Shown here: piece by piece, positions 15,291 to 28,126 of the stretch
Position numbering within the stretch: the first letter of the stretch is position 1
Layout of the letters: each line of letters opens with the position of its first letter
Origin: Punica granatum
Lineage: Eukaryota > Streptophyta > Magnoliopsida > Myrtales > Lythraceae
Reading direction: 5' to 3'
Assembly (NCBI RefSeq): GCF_007655135.1
Contig: NC_045127.1
Coordinates: forward strand, 42,667,538 to 42,731,537
DNA: 64,000 bases
The notes under the pieces: model-generated
The model's database searches: none
What the model saw: the letters and a program-made list of their open reading frames with translations, nothing else
What the model was told of the DNA's origin: nothing
Position numbers and translations under genes: made by a program

Positions 15291-18000
15291 TAAATGAGGG
15301 AAAGGTGGCGTCACATTATTGCCATTGATAATTAAATTGACATTTTTGGAATGTTAATCATAACTTACTATATTATAACACACAAGTGACGTTAATGATT
15401 TATAATTCGTAAGGGACGGAAATTTTTTGAGAAATTCATATATGGTTATAAGAAAATATACGTAGCATCACAACAAACGGGTAAACGGTATTAAAAGAAA
15501 AAAAAAATTATATGAATGACTCAGTTTTTATTTAGGAAGTTTTTGAGAATTTCATTTCGTTTTAGGGATGAGGTGGTCGGCGGGAAATCCCACCCCTTTC
15601 TCCCAGCTCTAGCTTGCTATTTTTTAATTTATTATTATTATTATTATTTGTTATATGTCGCCGTTGGCCCTTGAAAACGTCATGTTTTACACACATGACT
15701 CTTTTCGGGTAAGAAAACAATGGGAGGGAAAAAGTGCTTATTTTTCGTAAGGTTAGGAAGAGTTATGCGAATTTTTAAAGGTTGAGAACAACCGTTTTCT
15801 ATCCTTAAAAATTGGGAAATAAAGTGATTTTTACTCCTAATGAGAAATCCAAACCTTGGGCCTTGAATTGGTACTTCTTTTGAAGTAAAGGTTTCTGATT
15901 AAAAGAGTTAACACGACTATGTTAATTTTTTCAAACCATGGGATTAAATGTCATTTTTTTTAAATCGTAAGACAGATCACCATATTTTATGCTAAAATAT
16001 TTTAAATTCCTGCAGAGCGTGGCACTCTAGGCTATATATTATTTTTAACACAATCGTCGGATCCGTCACTTGCACTGATTCGACAAACTAAAGGTTTCAC
16101 ATTATTGACCGTTAAAATTAATTTACTGTCAACAATCAAATGAGTTCTTATGTCAACTAACGATGAGGTGTAAATTGTATGTGTGAAATAATTGTCAAAT
16201 TGCACTCAATTATATACTAATCTTCGAGTTTATGCGTTGCAAAAGATAGAACATGATTTTTTTGCTAATTTTATTATATAAAATATGTGTTATCAAATGT
16301 TGAAAATAGTAATTTACAATCAACAACAATATACTATTACATATGTGACTAATGTAATTAATTTCACGAATATAAGAAAAAAATTACATGAAAAAGAGTA
16401 ATCAATACAAGTACTGGAAAATTAAACATTGTCAAGTCTATGCATAAAAAGCTAAAGAAGATAAATTGCAACCAACGTCATGATAAATTTTTATCTTCAA
16501 TGTTATTGAGATTTATAAGGAGTTACATTGTGTCTATGTTTATCACAAACATAAAATTTGAAAATTCAAAAATTATATAAAAGTTTATCCGAGAAAAAAA
16601 GTAAAAAATTGAAGAATGCACCTCCAAAAGGCTAATAGCAGATGTACTTTTATAAACTCGCCTGTGTTCGAAATTTTTTAAAAACTCAAGTTGTAGCGAT
16701 ATATTTCAGAGCTGGATCATGAAATAGTTTATGTGCGATACCTCCGTTATTTATGACGTTCATACAAAATATAAAGTAGATAACGCATCATATTTATATT
16801 TATAAAAGGAATATGTTATGATTTGCTTTCTAAAAATCAAATAAATAACACATCATATCTATAAAAATATTATTTAAACGACCGGTCTAAACTATATTTA
16901 TATGTTTTAAAAATTTAATAGATTTTTTAATTAAAAAAACTAAAAAAAACAAAGAAAATGACAACAGGTTACACAATTCTATATTTATATGTTTTAAAAT
17001 TTTTAAAAACTCACAATAAAAAATTCATATTTTGAAAAGTCTCAAAAAATCGAGAAAGTAACAATTAGTCCCACAAATCCATATTTATATGTTTTAAATT
17101 TTTAAGAATAAAAATTTAATTTTAAAAACTCAAAAACTGAGAAAATAATGATCGATCCCCCACGTTTATATCTATATATCTTTCAAAATTATTTCTTTAA
17201 AAAACTTAAAAAATTGAGAAAAATTCATTCAACAACCAAGCATTCTGAGGCCATCTAGCCTAACCCACCACAACTCCTCTTTATATCATATATAGATATA
17301 GATATACATATATAGATAGAAATGAAAGCGGAGCTGAAGTGAACCCGATTTAATAGCCCCAAATTGCATCGATGGCAATTTCAAATTATCTCCTATTTTC
17401 TATTTTTACAATTATTTGACTTATGTTAATTTTATAAATAAGTATAAAAATAATTGATAAGATAGAGTTATCAAGAGGATATATTTTCTAAATTTTTTCA
17501 AATTTATTTGAAATTTTAATACTTAAAATAAATATATCCTAATAATATATCAAATATTCTATATTTGAAAGTTATTTTAGATTTATGTAAATATTTTAAA
17601 AGTGTGCGAGCCTTTAGTTAATATTTTTCCTAATTTTTAAATTTTTATAATAAAAGTATAATTTTAACTTTTATAATTTTAGTTAATAATTACAAATTTA
17701 TAAAATTTTAATTTGGAATTGTAACCATTCAAAACCGGCCCGCATGCATGATATCATGCCACATGTCCCTTCTTTTCGTTTTCTCAATTTCTTTTCAAAT
17801 TTAGAACTTTCCTATAAATATCTTCTATTACAACATTTAATCATTTATACCACCATTTTACTTTGTCTTATTTGACTTATATTTTCTTTTGGAGTAGTTT
17901 CTAGTTTCCAACCTTTTTTCTTCTATTAGAAAAGAGATTCATGGGTTTAGTATATGGATAATAAAGGAAGAAGTGCAAAGAAGTCCTAAATGTTTAGACT
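15291..18000. other. AT-rich intergenic region
   Basis: No gene. About 16.5-17.2 kb has degenerate tandem phrases (TATTTATATGTTTTAAA recurring about 70-110 bp apart at about 16895, 16980 and 17085). Nothing else is recognisable. Confidence 0.5.
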
Positions 18001-18840
18001 TCAGTCCTTTAAGTTTCAATTTGAAATTTTCAATATTTTATGCTTACTTCGTAGTACACTTTTGGTCGTATCCATTAATAATCGTTAGGAATCTGCTGAC
18101 GTGGACTTCATAAAGTCAAAACTATCTTACGTGGTTGTTAAGTGTCCACGTGACAATTTTCTACCGGCCGAAAATTAAAATGTTAAAGTTAAAAAAGAAT
18201 TTAAATTTAATTAGTTATTATTTTTAATAATAAAAATATTTTAGAAAAAAAAATTGAAAGGGGGTTTATGGTCACCAACGACCCAAAATAGGTGGGGAGT
18301 GACTGGAATCGAGGCCTCACCCGCCAAAATTGGAAGAATTACCAAATTGGGGGTTCTCCTTGATTTTGATAGGTAGGCCTCGATCCTGGTCGCCACCACT
18401 CTGATTGGAGTCGCCGATGACCACAAAGGGCACCAACGACACCAATTGAGGGGTGGGGGAATGGGTGGTAGCGAGGAACAAGGCTCCACCTGCCGAAATT
18501 GAGAGAACTCCCAAATTAGGGATTCTCTCGATTCCGATGAGTCGAGATCGCCACTACTCCCCCGACTGGGGTCGACGCCCCCTCTATGGTCTCCAACGAC
18601 CCTAATAGGGGGAATGTTGGCCATGATCGAGGCCTCATACTGTCGGCCACCGCTCCCCTTTTGATTTTCTTTCTTTTTTACTTTTTTTTAATAGAATTAT
18701 TTTTTAAAATTTTCCTTTTCTTTAAATGTTTAATTAATAGAAAATTGTCATCAACCAATAGAAAGTTGCCATTCTTATTTTAATTTTTGAAATTCTTTTT
18801 TGGATTTTCTAACGCTTTAACTTTCAGTCAATAGAATTGG
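18000..18840. repeat. GC-rich foldback-like repeat
   Basis: A GC-rich core (about 18255-18655) with internal duplication of phrases such as AATTGGAAGAATTACCAAAT and AATTGAGAGAACTCCCAAAT. The arms are AT-rich; TTCTACCGGCCGAAAATTAA (about 18160) and the reverse complement of about 18805-18835 are imperfectly inverted. A related core occurs at about 29520-29690. The open frames in the core are by-products of the duplicated GC-rich phrases. Confidence 0.5.
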
Positions 18841-20050
18841 ACTTTTTTAAAAAAATTAAAAGAATTTGGGGTCAATGAGGAAAATCCAGCTTCTCCTCCG
18901 GGGGATTATCAGCGCACTTGGCCCAGTCTTGAGCAGACCTTAAAAGAATACAATGAGGAAAATCCAGCTCCTCTTCCTGCATCTCAAGATTAGCATCTTC
19001 CTGATTCTATCCCTCATCCTGACTCACAAGACCTATATTCTCCTGATCCAGAAGCCCTTATGCAACTGGAAAATCTCATGTAATTGGATCTCAATCCTCC
19101 TACTGCTGACCAAACCCAGTAGGCAGCCCAGGCTAGTGACTAGGCAGGACCAAGTGGAACTGCAAATTTGCATGATCTCAACAGTTGGCCTCAGCCTGTT
19201 CTACCTACACAGTCACATGCACATGAATGGTGGGATGATGACTTGACCATTGAAGACATTGATTGGGCTCTGCACAAGATAAAAGACAAGCAGAGAAAAT
19301 GGTCAACAAAAGGGTCATGGACAGTGATTATAACAGCATCGACGACTCCATCGAAAGCAGAGACGATCCAACTACTTCAGCCTAAAAATATTTACTATTT
19401 TATCGATTGTCACTATAGCAGTTACTGTAGCAAGTCACTGTAGCAGCGTTGAATATTTTCATTTGGTGTAACCGGCGCAACTTTCGCGCCCGTGATTGCT
19501 GACCTATCCTGCATGACAGCAGGGGGTTTCCTGTTCTTTGTTTGTCTTCTTCTACCGACACCCACCTATAAATTGCGGGTTCGTCTTCTGTAATTTTCAG
19601 ATCAGAACGGGCAATAAACTCCTCTTTCTGAAATACTCTCTTCATGGCCTTCTAAACTTTTCTCTTCTAGGCAGAAGGGGTTCTTAGAATTCGAAGTAAT
19701 TATTCAATACCAAGAGCTGACTCTGAGTATGCTCTGTGTTTGCCTCTTATGAGGATCATGCACATTAGAAAGGATTTGAGTATGATATGTGCTTGCCTCT
19801 TATGAGGATCCTGCACAACAGAAAGAATAATGTCATTCAGATATTCGATCCGAGGTAATCCTAGGGAATCAGTGGTGTTAATGATATAAGTTATGAGGAT
19901 GTGTATAACGGAACGTAAGGGTTTGAGCATGTTGCCCAGGAGAGGCGTTGAAGATCGCCAAAAGCGTATGGTTATACATACCTCAGAGCTTATGTTGTTA
20001 ATGTTACTGCATTTTCCTAGCCTCACCTAGAATTGGTCGAAGACATTATT
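18841..20050 (+). mobile_element. Decayed retroelement, possibly endogenous pararetrovirus (Caulimoviridae-like) remnant
   Basis: From about 18850 to 19395 a proline- and acid-rich coding stretch can be followed with several in-frame stops and one frameshift, ending at a stop near 19383. Next come repeated GTCACTGTAGCAG-type phrases (19410-19445), a TATA box (CTATAAATT, about 19566) and an AATAAA about 50 bp downstream (about 19612). A leader-like stretch follows with a 53-bp tandem duplication centred on GCCTCTTATGAGGATC (about 19724-19830). A polyprotein C-terminus followed by promoter, early poly(A) signal and structured leader fits an integrated pararetrovirus, but an old Ty3 LTR would look similar. 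No reverse transcriptase or movement-protein motif is present, so it is at most a non-functional fragment. Confidence 0.35.
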
Positions 20051-22470
20051 TGGTGCGAAAATTTTCAAAAATTAAAAATTAAAAAAAAAACTGAAAGAAA
20101 TTTACTGATCATGAGATAGACGTGATGTTGACAGGTATGAAAATCTTCTGAGATACACAATAGAGGGGAGGAATGTTCTTTTAAAATATGCAGGAAAGTT
20201 TCCATACGGGGGAATAATTTAGGGACGACAAGCTCGCCTGATCCACACCTTTGCTGCTCAAAAGTTCTTGATCTTACGAGATTTGCACTTAGTTTGGACC
20301 TTCAGCTGTGGATGATTTAACAGCATTATTCTGCACTTCTCATTTCCTTGAAGAGACCGGAGTCGGAGAATCCAACAGTTGGAACTGCCGCACGGGGCAA
20401 CGTATATGTAACGTGGAACCCAGTACACATATCATACAATATATTAATATACATTATGTATACATGAGTATTAATGTAAGTACGTACATAGATTAATGTT
20501 TTACATTTCTAAATTATGCAGGGCAGTGATTGCGTGCTCCTTCTCTTATTAGTTTTCTTGAAGCATTTGCGTTCTTATTCAAGGAGATCGCGGAAATTAG
20601 AAAATTCTGCAATTGTTTATATTGATTTGTACGTAGTGGTCACTGTTAGCTGTTAGTTAAATTAATCTCAAATCAACTACTTTAACTAAGTTGATCTAGC
20701 GACATCATATGTTGTACAAGTAATGATCACTCTAAGCAACTGTAGAAGTTCCCGTAAAAAGTGGGTTGCACATTCCTATTCAGCGCCATCACATAACATT
20801 AATCATATATTAATTGCACATTTTTTTTGTTGTGTTACAAGAGAAGTACATGAGCTTATTAGTAAAAGGATATATAGGAACATAGAAAATAAAGTGTACG
20901 GGAAGTATGAATGATGAGAATATCAATTTTCGAGTCTCTTGATTTTAAGCCGAGAGAGTGCGTGTCGTTGTATCGATCCTAATTGTTATTCCTGAAAACA
21001 CTTTTGTTTTATGTTTTGTGCAAATTAAACATTGGGATCTGGAATATACTTTTACTAAACGTTCCTCGAACAACTAACTTAGTACACAAGTTATCTATTT
21101 TATTAACAATATAGTCATCTAATGGCTTTTATTCGGAATGTCCTGACATCCTGTATCTGGCCGTTTTCTGCGTGGATTCAGCAATGCATAGGTCATTTAG
21201 AATATACTGATATAAATAGTAAAAGCTCGAAGAATGTAAGAAGAAGTTCCTACACCGGCTTAATTTCGCGTGAAATTTTTAATTTGAGATATTCAATAAA
21301 GATTTATTATTTTCTATTTTCTCATAATTTAATGAAATTTAGTGCATTTTTGAATGCAAAGTTTCAAGTCCTAACATATATGAAATTATTCTTCTTATGA
21401 GTGTACAATTTTAAAAAACAATTTGTGCACTTAGAAGATCAAAGCATTTTATATCTAAAGAAGCCCTAGATAATCAAAAAGAGATCAGGATATGGTCACA
21501 AATAAGGATCTTAAGCAATAAAACCGGCCATGATATTATTTCATAGTGCAGCCGCCAACCTCATTACCTATATACATTAATATGTCCCATAATTTTTATT
21601 TGAACAAAAGAACATAAAATAGGCATATCACAAGGGAATCATAAATTTCGGGTGATCATGAGAAATAATGGGTCCCCTCAATTTTGTCTAAAATAATATT
21701 GACTTTATTTTCTATAAAAATTGCAGCCCCACAAAGCCGTCCACAAGTTGCGGGGATGGCTGCCCTCTAAATTCTTTAGTTCAAGAGTTGCCCTTAACTA
21801 CAAAATGGAATCTGTCTCTTTAAATTGGTGGCTCATCTGACCATAGTATTATTGTTATTATTAAGCCAGATATCCCATGATATCACTCATTTCTCAAATT
21901 TATATCATACTTTAAAAATTATCTAAAAGATATGGTTTACATCTTATTTCAAATTTATCACGCCGTTAATTTGTCTATTAATGAAATATAAGTAAGCTCC
22001 AAACCTATCCCATGATTTTACTTTTTTCTCAAATATGTCACATGATTTTAATTTTTTTTCTCAAATTTATCACGGACAAAGGTTTATAGTGGCAAGAATG
22101 AGTCCACCATTAAATGTCAACAGAGAAATTAACACTATGATATATTTGGAATCAGATATAAACCATGGATCTTTCTGGATAATTTTTAAACCATGGAATA
22201 TATTTGAAAAACGGGTGATACCGTAGGACATCTAGCGTAATAACCCCTTCTAGCAACCCAATAAAGGGCCACTAGGTCTTGCTCATGTTGCTCCAATGTA
22301 GGAGCAACTTTTTATTTATTTACTTTTATTGATAGTAAAAGAGCTAACGACCCGTGTGGGCCCACTGCTCCCACCACGTGGTATGGCCAAAGACAAACTC
22401 CCATTTCAAGTGACGTAGTGCCTCTGTGGCACCATATGGGCCCTCAATGGAGACCCAAAGAGAAAGTCCC
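20051..22470. other. AT-rich intergenic region
   Basis: No gene, RNA gene or clear element is recognised. Short open frames are unsupported. Confidence 0.45.
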
Positions 22471-22477
22471 ATTTTAG

Positions 22478-22640
22478 AGCATTCACAATGCAAGAGTCCC
22501 AATTCTCATTTTTTAGGGACCCATCTCAGTGCCACATATGATGAAACGGGGACCCAAAATACACGCAAACTCACTCCATAATGGGGAGTCCATCCCCATT
22601 CCAAACGAGCTCCACATGATATTTATATATTAAAAATTGA
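22478..22640 (+). repeat. MITE-like repeat, copy A
   Basis: Starts AGAGCATTCACAATGCAAGA, contains GGGACCCAAAATA and ATGGGGAGTCCATCCCCATT, and ends GATATTTATATAT. A second copy in the same orientation is at 28857-29080 with an additional internal stretch of about 60 bp. The start resembles the ends of Tourist-type MITEs, but a matching inverted end is not seen. Confidence 0.55.
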
Positions 22641-22689
22641 GAAGAATAATATTTGATTTATTAAAAAAATTGAACATGGTAATGCTCGA

Positions 22690-23110
22690 GGGTGTGGAGG
22701 GGAGAAGAAGGTAGTAGAGGGGGCACCCACAAAAGGACCTTCCCCCATTTTCGATGGGCGTCGGCTCAATCTCCAGCGAAATCGACCCACTGTTTGGGGC
22801 ATGAAGACTTTACAGGCTGTTTGGGGCTTTATGATTGATAAGGTTTTGTATGAATCGGCATTTTCCTCAAGCGACGAGGCTCGGTTTGCTCCCATTACCC
22901 GAAATCCTTCAAATCTCATACCTCCTACAATTCCAGGCACAAACGCTGCCTCTCCTCCGGTGGGGTCAGCATCCCATCCAGCACCACCTCCCACGAGGAG
23001 TTCCCTATCCTCTCCGACGTACATCTCCAAGCTGATAACCCCAGTCCCATCGGCTTTGCTTCCCCATAGTTGCCAGACCTCTCCATCATCTGTTTCCCCG
23101 TTGATTGAAT
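22690..23110 (-). pseudogene. Possible captured gene fragment
   Basis: A minus-strand frame of 135 codons (22623-23030) with glycine-rich, coding-like composition (e.g. EDRELLVGGGAGWDADPTGG) lies between MITE copy A and the Copia element. It is flanked by AT-rich DNA and has no clear promoter. I do not recognise the family. It could be a transduplicated exon or chance. Confidence 0.25.
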
Positions 23111-23136
23111 ATATAAATAATAATAATAGTAATAAT

Positions 23137-23672
23137 AGTTGGAAATTATAGATTACAAATTCATTGGATTTTATTAATGGGTCACTTAGTGTGATTCATG
23201 AGTACTTGGACGAATTCGGGTTACGAAGTGAAGGATCATTTATTCAATGGATACATTTGAGTGCAAGACAAGTAATGTATATAGAAGTGTCTACATTAAT
23301 TAAGTGTTCATGTAAGATCATTAATTGCTTATCCATGGGTGATGTTCCATCTAAGAGTTACATCCAATACGAAGGGTTCTGACTCTTCGATAATGTCCAT
23401 TGAGTGCATATAAATAGAGACGCTATAGTGCTCAAATTATAATTTAAGAAAATTTCAGAAATCAGAGTGAGAGTTAGGGAATTCCTCGATTTTGCTAGTT
23501 CAAGGAATTTATAAGGCTTCGTTGTATCCCGGGAGGACCTTTGCCTTAACCCTCTAGCAACTTTGTGTGGGGGAAAATAGTTCTCTTTGAAAAGCATCAT
23601 TCGTGCCTCGAATCCTATCGTGTTAACCCCACATCGCCTCCGGATCGATCGTCTCCACCCATTTCCCCAACA
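23137..23672 (+). repeat. 5' LTR of the Copia element
   Basis: Starts AGTTGG where the 3' LTR has TGTTGG, and ends CCAACA. The expected TG start has therefore been lost in this copy by a T-to-A change. A TATA box (TATAAATA) is at 23409-23416; a weaker TTTATAAGG is at about 23508. Confidence 0.93.
23409..23416 (+). promoter_or_regulatory. TATA box in the 5' LTR
   Basis: TATAAATA followed by GAGACGC, conserved in the 3' LTR. Expected transcription start is near 23440. Confidence 0.6.
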
Positions 23673-23690
23673 ATCAAAGAGAACTATTTT
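23574..23690 (+). promoter_or_regulatory. 17-bp inverted repeat across the 5' LTR/leader junction (candidate self-priming site)
   Basis: AAAATAGTTCTCTTTGA at 23574-23590 in the LTR is the exact reverse complement of TCAAAGAGAACTATTTT at 23674-23690, which begins two bases after the LTR end, where a primer-binding site belongs. The loop is 83 nt. The 3' LTR keeps the central 15 bases and differs at both outer bases. Confidence 0.6.
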
Positions 23691-23693
23691 GAG

Positions 23694-26600
23694 ATGGCAA
23701 CGGAGGCTACCACCGCGTTCAAAGTGATGAACCAAGAGTTCGTGAAACTCGATTGATTTGACGGCACAAACTTCAACCGCTGGAAGGACAAGATGTTGTT
23801 CCTCCTTACCGTCTTAAATATGGCGTACGTTCTGGACCCGAACCTGCAACCCTTAGAGGATCCCACCCCCGATGCAACCCTCGAGAAAATCGCAAAGGTG
23901 GCCGAACTCAAGAAGAAGCGCGAGGAAGACAAATTCACATGTGGTGGACACATCCTCAACACTTTGTCCGATCAACTGTATGATCTCTACATGTTGATGT
24001 AGTCCCCGATGGAGATATGGAAAGCTCTTGAGAAGAAATACAACACCGAGCGGCAAGGTACTGATAAATTTTTAATGATGAAGTATTTCGAATTCAAAAT
24101 GCTCGATAGTGTCCCTATCATGGATCAAGTCCATGAATTACAAATCCTTGTAAGTGGGCTTCATGACCTAAAAGTTATTATTCTGGAATCTCTACAAGTC
24201 GGGGCTATCATCTCAAAGTTACTCTCGTCTTGGAACGATTACCGGAAGAAACTCCTGCCTATGGCGGAGGACTTCACTGTGGAGAAAATACTTAGGCATT
24301 TGAGTATTGAAGAGGAAACTCGGAAGCGCGATGCAGTGTATCTTCCCAAAGGTTCTAAAGTGAACCATGTGAGTGAGTCCCAGAACTCTCGGAAAGGCAA
24401 GCGAAATGCTATGTCCAACACCGAGGACACGCAAGACAAGAAGAGAAAGTCTCGCAATTGCTATCATTTCAATAAGAAAGGGCACTACATTAAGGATTGT
24501 AAACTTCTCAAAAAGGAGAAAGATGCCGCAACTTCCAAAGTCAATATGGTTGAGGACATGGACTTAGTGGCCATGGTTACGAGAGGAATCGAGAGCTTGG
24601 AGATTGGTATGATTACCGAACTCAACATAGCCATGACCAATAAGTCCTATAATTGGTGGCTCGACTCCGGAGCTACTGTCCATGTGTGTAACGACCGGCA
24701 ACAATTCAAGAGCTATGAACCAGTGGCAAACCATGAGGTGCTTATGGGCAACCATCAATTGATCAAGGTGCTCGGTCAAGGGACGGTGAAACTCAACTTT
24801 ACATCCGGGAAGAAATTGACCTTCATTAATGTGTTGCATGTTCCTGATGTAAGAAAGAATTTACTATCCGCGAGTCTTTTGTGCAACAAGGGGTTCAAGG
24901 TTATATTAGAATCTGATAAGTTAGTCCTACTTAAGGGTGATATGTATTTGGGAAAGGGATATTGTAGCGAGGGCATGTTCAAGTTGAGCATTGATATGAA
25001 TAAAGCTAATTCTTCTGCTTATATTGTTGAATCTTATCCTTTGTGGCATGCGCGTTTAGCACATTTTAATTTTAATACTTTACAATATATGCAAAATAAT
25101 GGTTACATCAATCTAAGTGATGATAAACTTGTGGATAAATGTGAAATTTGTGTTCAATAAAAAATTACCAAGAAACCGTTTCTTAAAAAGTGTGAAAGAA
25201 ATTTACAAGTGTTAGATTTGATCCATTCAGATGTTTGTGAATTAAATGGAATTCTACCAAGAGGTAGAAAACGATATTTTATCACTTTTATTGATGACTT
25301 CTCAAGATTTACTTATGTGTATCTCATGAGGAGTAAAGACGAGGCTTTTGGCATGTTTAAACGTTTTAAGAATGAGGTTGAGAATTTGTTTAACAAGAAA
25401 ATCAAAGTGCTTCATAGTGATAGAGGTGGTGAATACTTTTCCAATAAATTTGATGTATTTTGTGAGGAACAAGGTGTGGTACATGAGTGTTCCGCGCCGT
25501 ATACTCTGCAACAAAATGGTTTGGCGAAAAGAAAGAACCGTACCTTAGTGGATATGGTTAACTCGATGTTGTTAAATGCTAAACTTCCATATAACCTATG
25601 GTGTGAAGCATTATTGATTGTGTGTCATATCCTTAATAGGATACCATCGAGAAAATTCAAGGTATCTCCATATGAGTTATGGAAGGGTCGAAAGCCAAAC
25701 TTAGATTATTTCAAAGTGTGGGGGTGTTTGGCTTACTATAGAGTTCCCGACCAACAGAGAACAAAATTAGGACCAAGAGCCATTAAGGGTGTATTCGTTG
25801 GATATGCCCAACATTCTAAGGCTTATCGTGTTCTTGATTTGGTGTCAAATATGATAATTGAAACGAGAGATGTTGTATTCTTTGAAAGCAAGTTTTCCGA
25901 CGATTCAGTGGATTCGGAACAAGAATATGAACCAATGATCTCAAGTGATCAAAACAAGAGACGACTTTGTGACAATAAGGATACGGAGCCGACGAAAAGT
26001 CAAAGTGTGAGAAAAGAAAAGGACTTTGGTCCCGATTTCATTTCCTCGCAATCTCTAGCGTATCTCGTTGAAGGAGATAAAGAATCCGTAATTAGGAAGA
26101 TCCCCATAATGCTTAATGTGGAAGGTATCGGTATTTTGGAAAGAGGCGATCAATGATGAAATAGATTCAATATTGTTCAACAATACTTGAGTCCTAGTTG
26201 ATCTTCCTCAAGGATCGAAACCTATCGGGTGTAAATGGGTGTTTAAAAGGAAAAATAACCCAACCGGGGGTTCTCCGACTTTTAAGGCTAGATTGGTGGC
26301 AAAAGGATTTAGGTAAAATAAAGGCCTAGATTATTTTGACACCTATGCACCGGTGGCTATGATGACTTTCATTTGAGTCCTTATGGCACTTACATTTATC
26401 CATAAGTTACATGTGCACCAAATGGATGTTAAGACGGCCTTTTTGAATGGTGATCTCGAAGAGGAAGTCTACATGGAACAACCATAAGGCTTTCTGCTTC
26501 CCGGGAATGAACATAAGGTGTGTAAATTGATCAAGTCATTATATGGCTTGAAACAAGAGCCTAAACAGTGGCATGAGAAATTTGACTCGGTTATTTTGTC

Positions 26601-27628
26601 ATATGGTTTTTCGCATAATTGTGCGGATAAGTGTATTTACACTAAATTCACCGATAGGTACGGTGTAATTATTCGTCTCTATGTAGACGATTTGTTGATC
26701 TTTGGGATGGATTTGGAAGGTGTTTGTGAGACCAAAGAGTATCTAGCCTCAAATTTTAAGATGAAAGATCTCAACGAGATAGATACAATCCTAGGTATAA
26801 AAGTGCAAAAGCATGAAAGGGGCTTTGCACTAAGCCAATCTCACTTCATCGAGAAAGTATTGGAGAAGTTCAAATGCTTGAATATCAAGGATTCAAACAC
26901 TCCATTCGATCTGAACTTCAAGTTAAGTGAGAATACTGGCAGGGCTATAGCGCAATTAGAGTACGCTAGCGCAATTGAAAGTCTAATGTATGCAATGCAT
27001 TGCACCAGACCCGATATCGCATTTGCTGTGTGCAAATTGGCGAGATTTACAAGTTGTCCTAGTACCGATCATTGGAAAGGAATTTGTAGGATTCTTGGTT
27101 ATCTTAGGAAGACCAAAAATTTGGGATTATTCTATGGTGATTATCCCGTGGTACTAGAAGGTTACTCAGATGCAAGTTGAATTACGAGTCTAAGTGACAA
27201 TAAGTCCACATCGGGATGGATTTTTACGATTGGAGGTGGAGCCATTAGTTGGGCCTCCAAGAAATAAACTTGTATCTCACATTCAACCATGGAGGCTGAA
27301 TTTATAGCCTTGGCAGCTGCCGACAAAGAAGCGGAATGACTAAGAGATCTCTTGCTAGATATAAAGTTGTGGCCATAACGTAGGTTCGCCATTTTCTGTA
27401 TATTGTGATAGTGAATCCACCGTGTCTCGAGCGTACAATAAGGTGTATAATGGAAAGTCTAGACATATAAGTTTGAGACATAAGTATGTGAGACAATTGA
27501 TTAGGGACGGTGTGATAACTGTTACCTATGTTAGGTCAATTGACAATTTAGCGGACCCATTAACGAAAGGTTTGTCAAGGGATTTGGTTAAGAGTACCAT
27601 CGCTAAGATGGGTTTAAAACCATTCTAA
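23694..27628 (+). pseudogene. Copia gag-pol polyprotein, broken
   Basis: The start ATG at 23694 lies only 21 nt after the LTR. In-frame stops occur at about 23755, 24001 and 25158, with more stops and frame breaks between 26154 and 26517 and near 27178-27340. GAG reads 23694 to about 24560; its zinc knuckle is CYHFNKKGHYIKDC, in which the second cysteine is replaced by F. The protease motif LDSGATVHV is at about 24660. The integrase HHCC region (LWHARLAHFN to KCEIC) is at about 25040-25155. The integrase core has HSDV and DRGGEY, but the catalytic glutamate of NGxAERKNRT is K (NGLAKRKNRT). RT has YVDDLLIFG (about 26675-26702). RNase H and the C-terminus (SIDNLADPLTKGL) end at 27628. No functional protein could be made from this copy. 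Confidence 0.93.
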
Positions 27629-28126
27629 TCGCGTCATTGATAATAGGAACCTTACTTCATTCTAACCAAAAGTTAGTTTTGAGGTTTAAAGGGTAATAAC
27701 AAGTTATCGAATGACCCCATGCACTAAGAATTAGGATTTAGTGCTTGAGTTTTAGGAGGATGAGTTTTACTCTTAATGGATGGACATTAGTTGTCATGAA
27801 ATCCACCTATATGGACATGAAGTGGTGCCGCTTCAACGAGAGTTTTTTTTTTTATGGTTTTTTCTCTCGTACATGTTCATGAAACGGGATGAGCACATGG
27901 TCATAACGGTGCTAAAGCAAATAAACTCTTACTCGAATACTTTACGATTATGTGTGCAACTTTTATGGTATTGACTTTAAGAGTGATGGTTCAAGCGACT
28001 AACCACCAATCACTTTGTTGATACTTTGAGAGTTTGCACTAAAGAAGGGTTCAATCTGCGGACACCACTTCTTTATGCATGATCGTTGTGTACTTGTGTT
28101 CTGGAATTAGCAATCTAGTGGGGGAT

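Noticed and set aside
14619..15328. Several overlapping plus-strand frames upstream of the WNK gene
   Set aside because: Low-complexity Phe/Ser-rich translations of pyrimidine-rich DNA; no start context or homology.
18241..18624. 127-codon minus-strand frame
   Set aside because: It falls in a GC-rich duplicated repeat core; repeated phrases explain the open frame.
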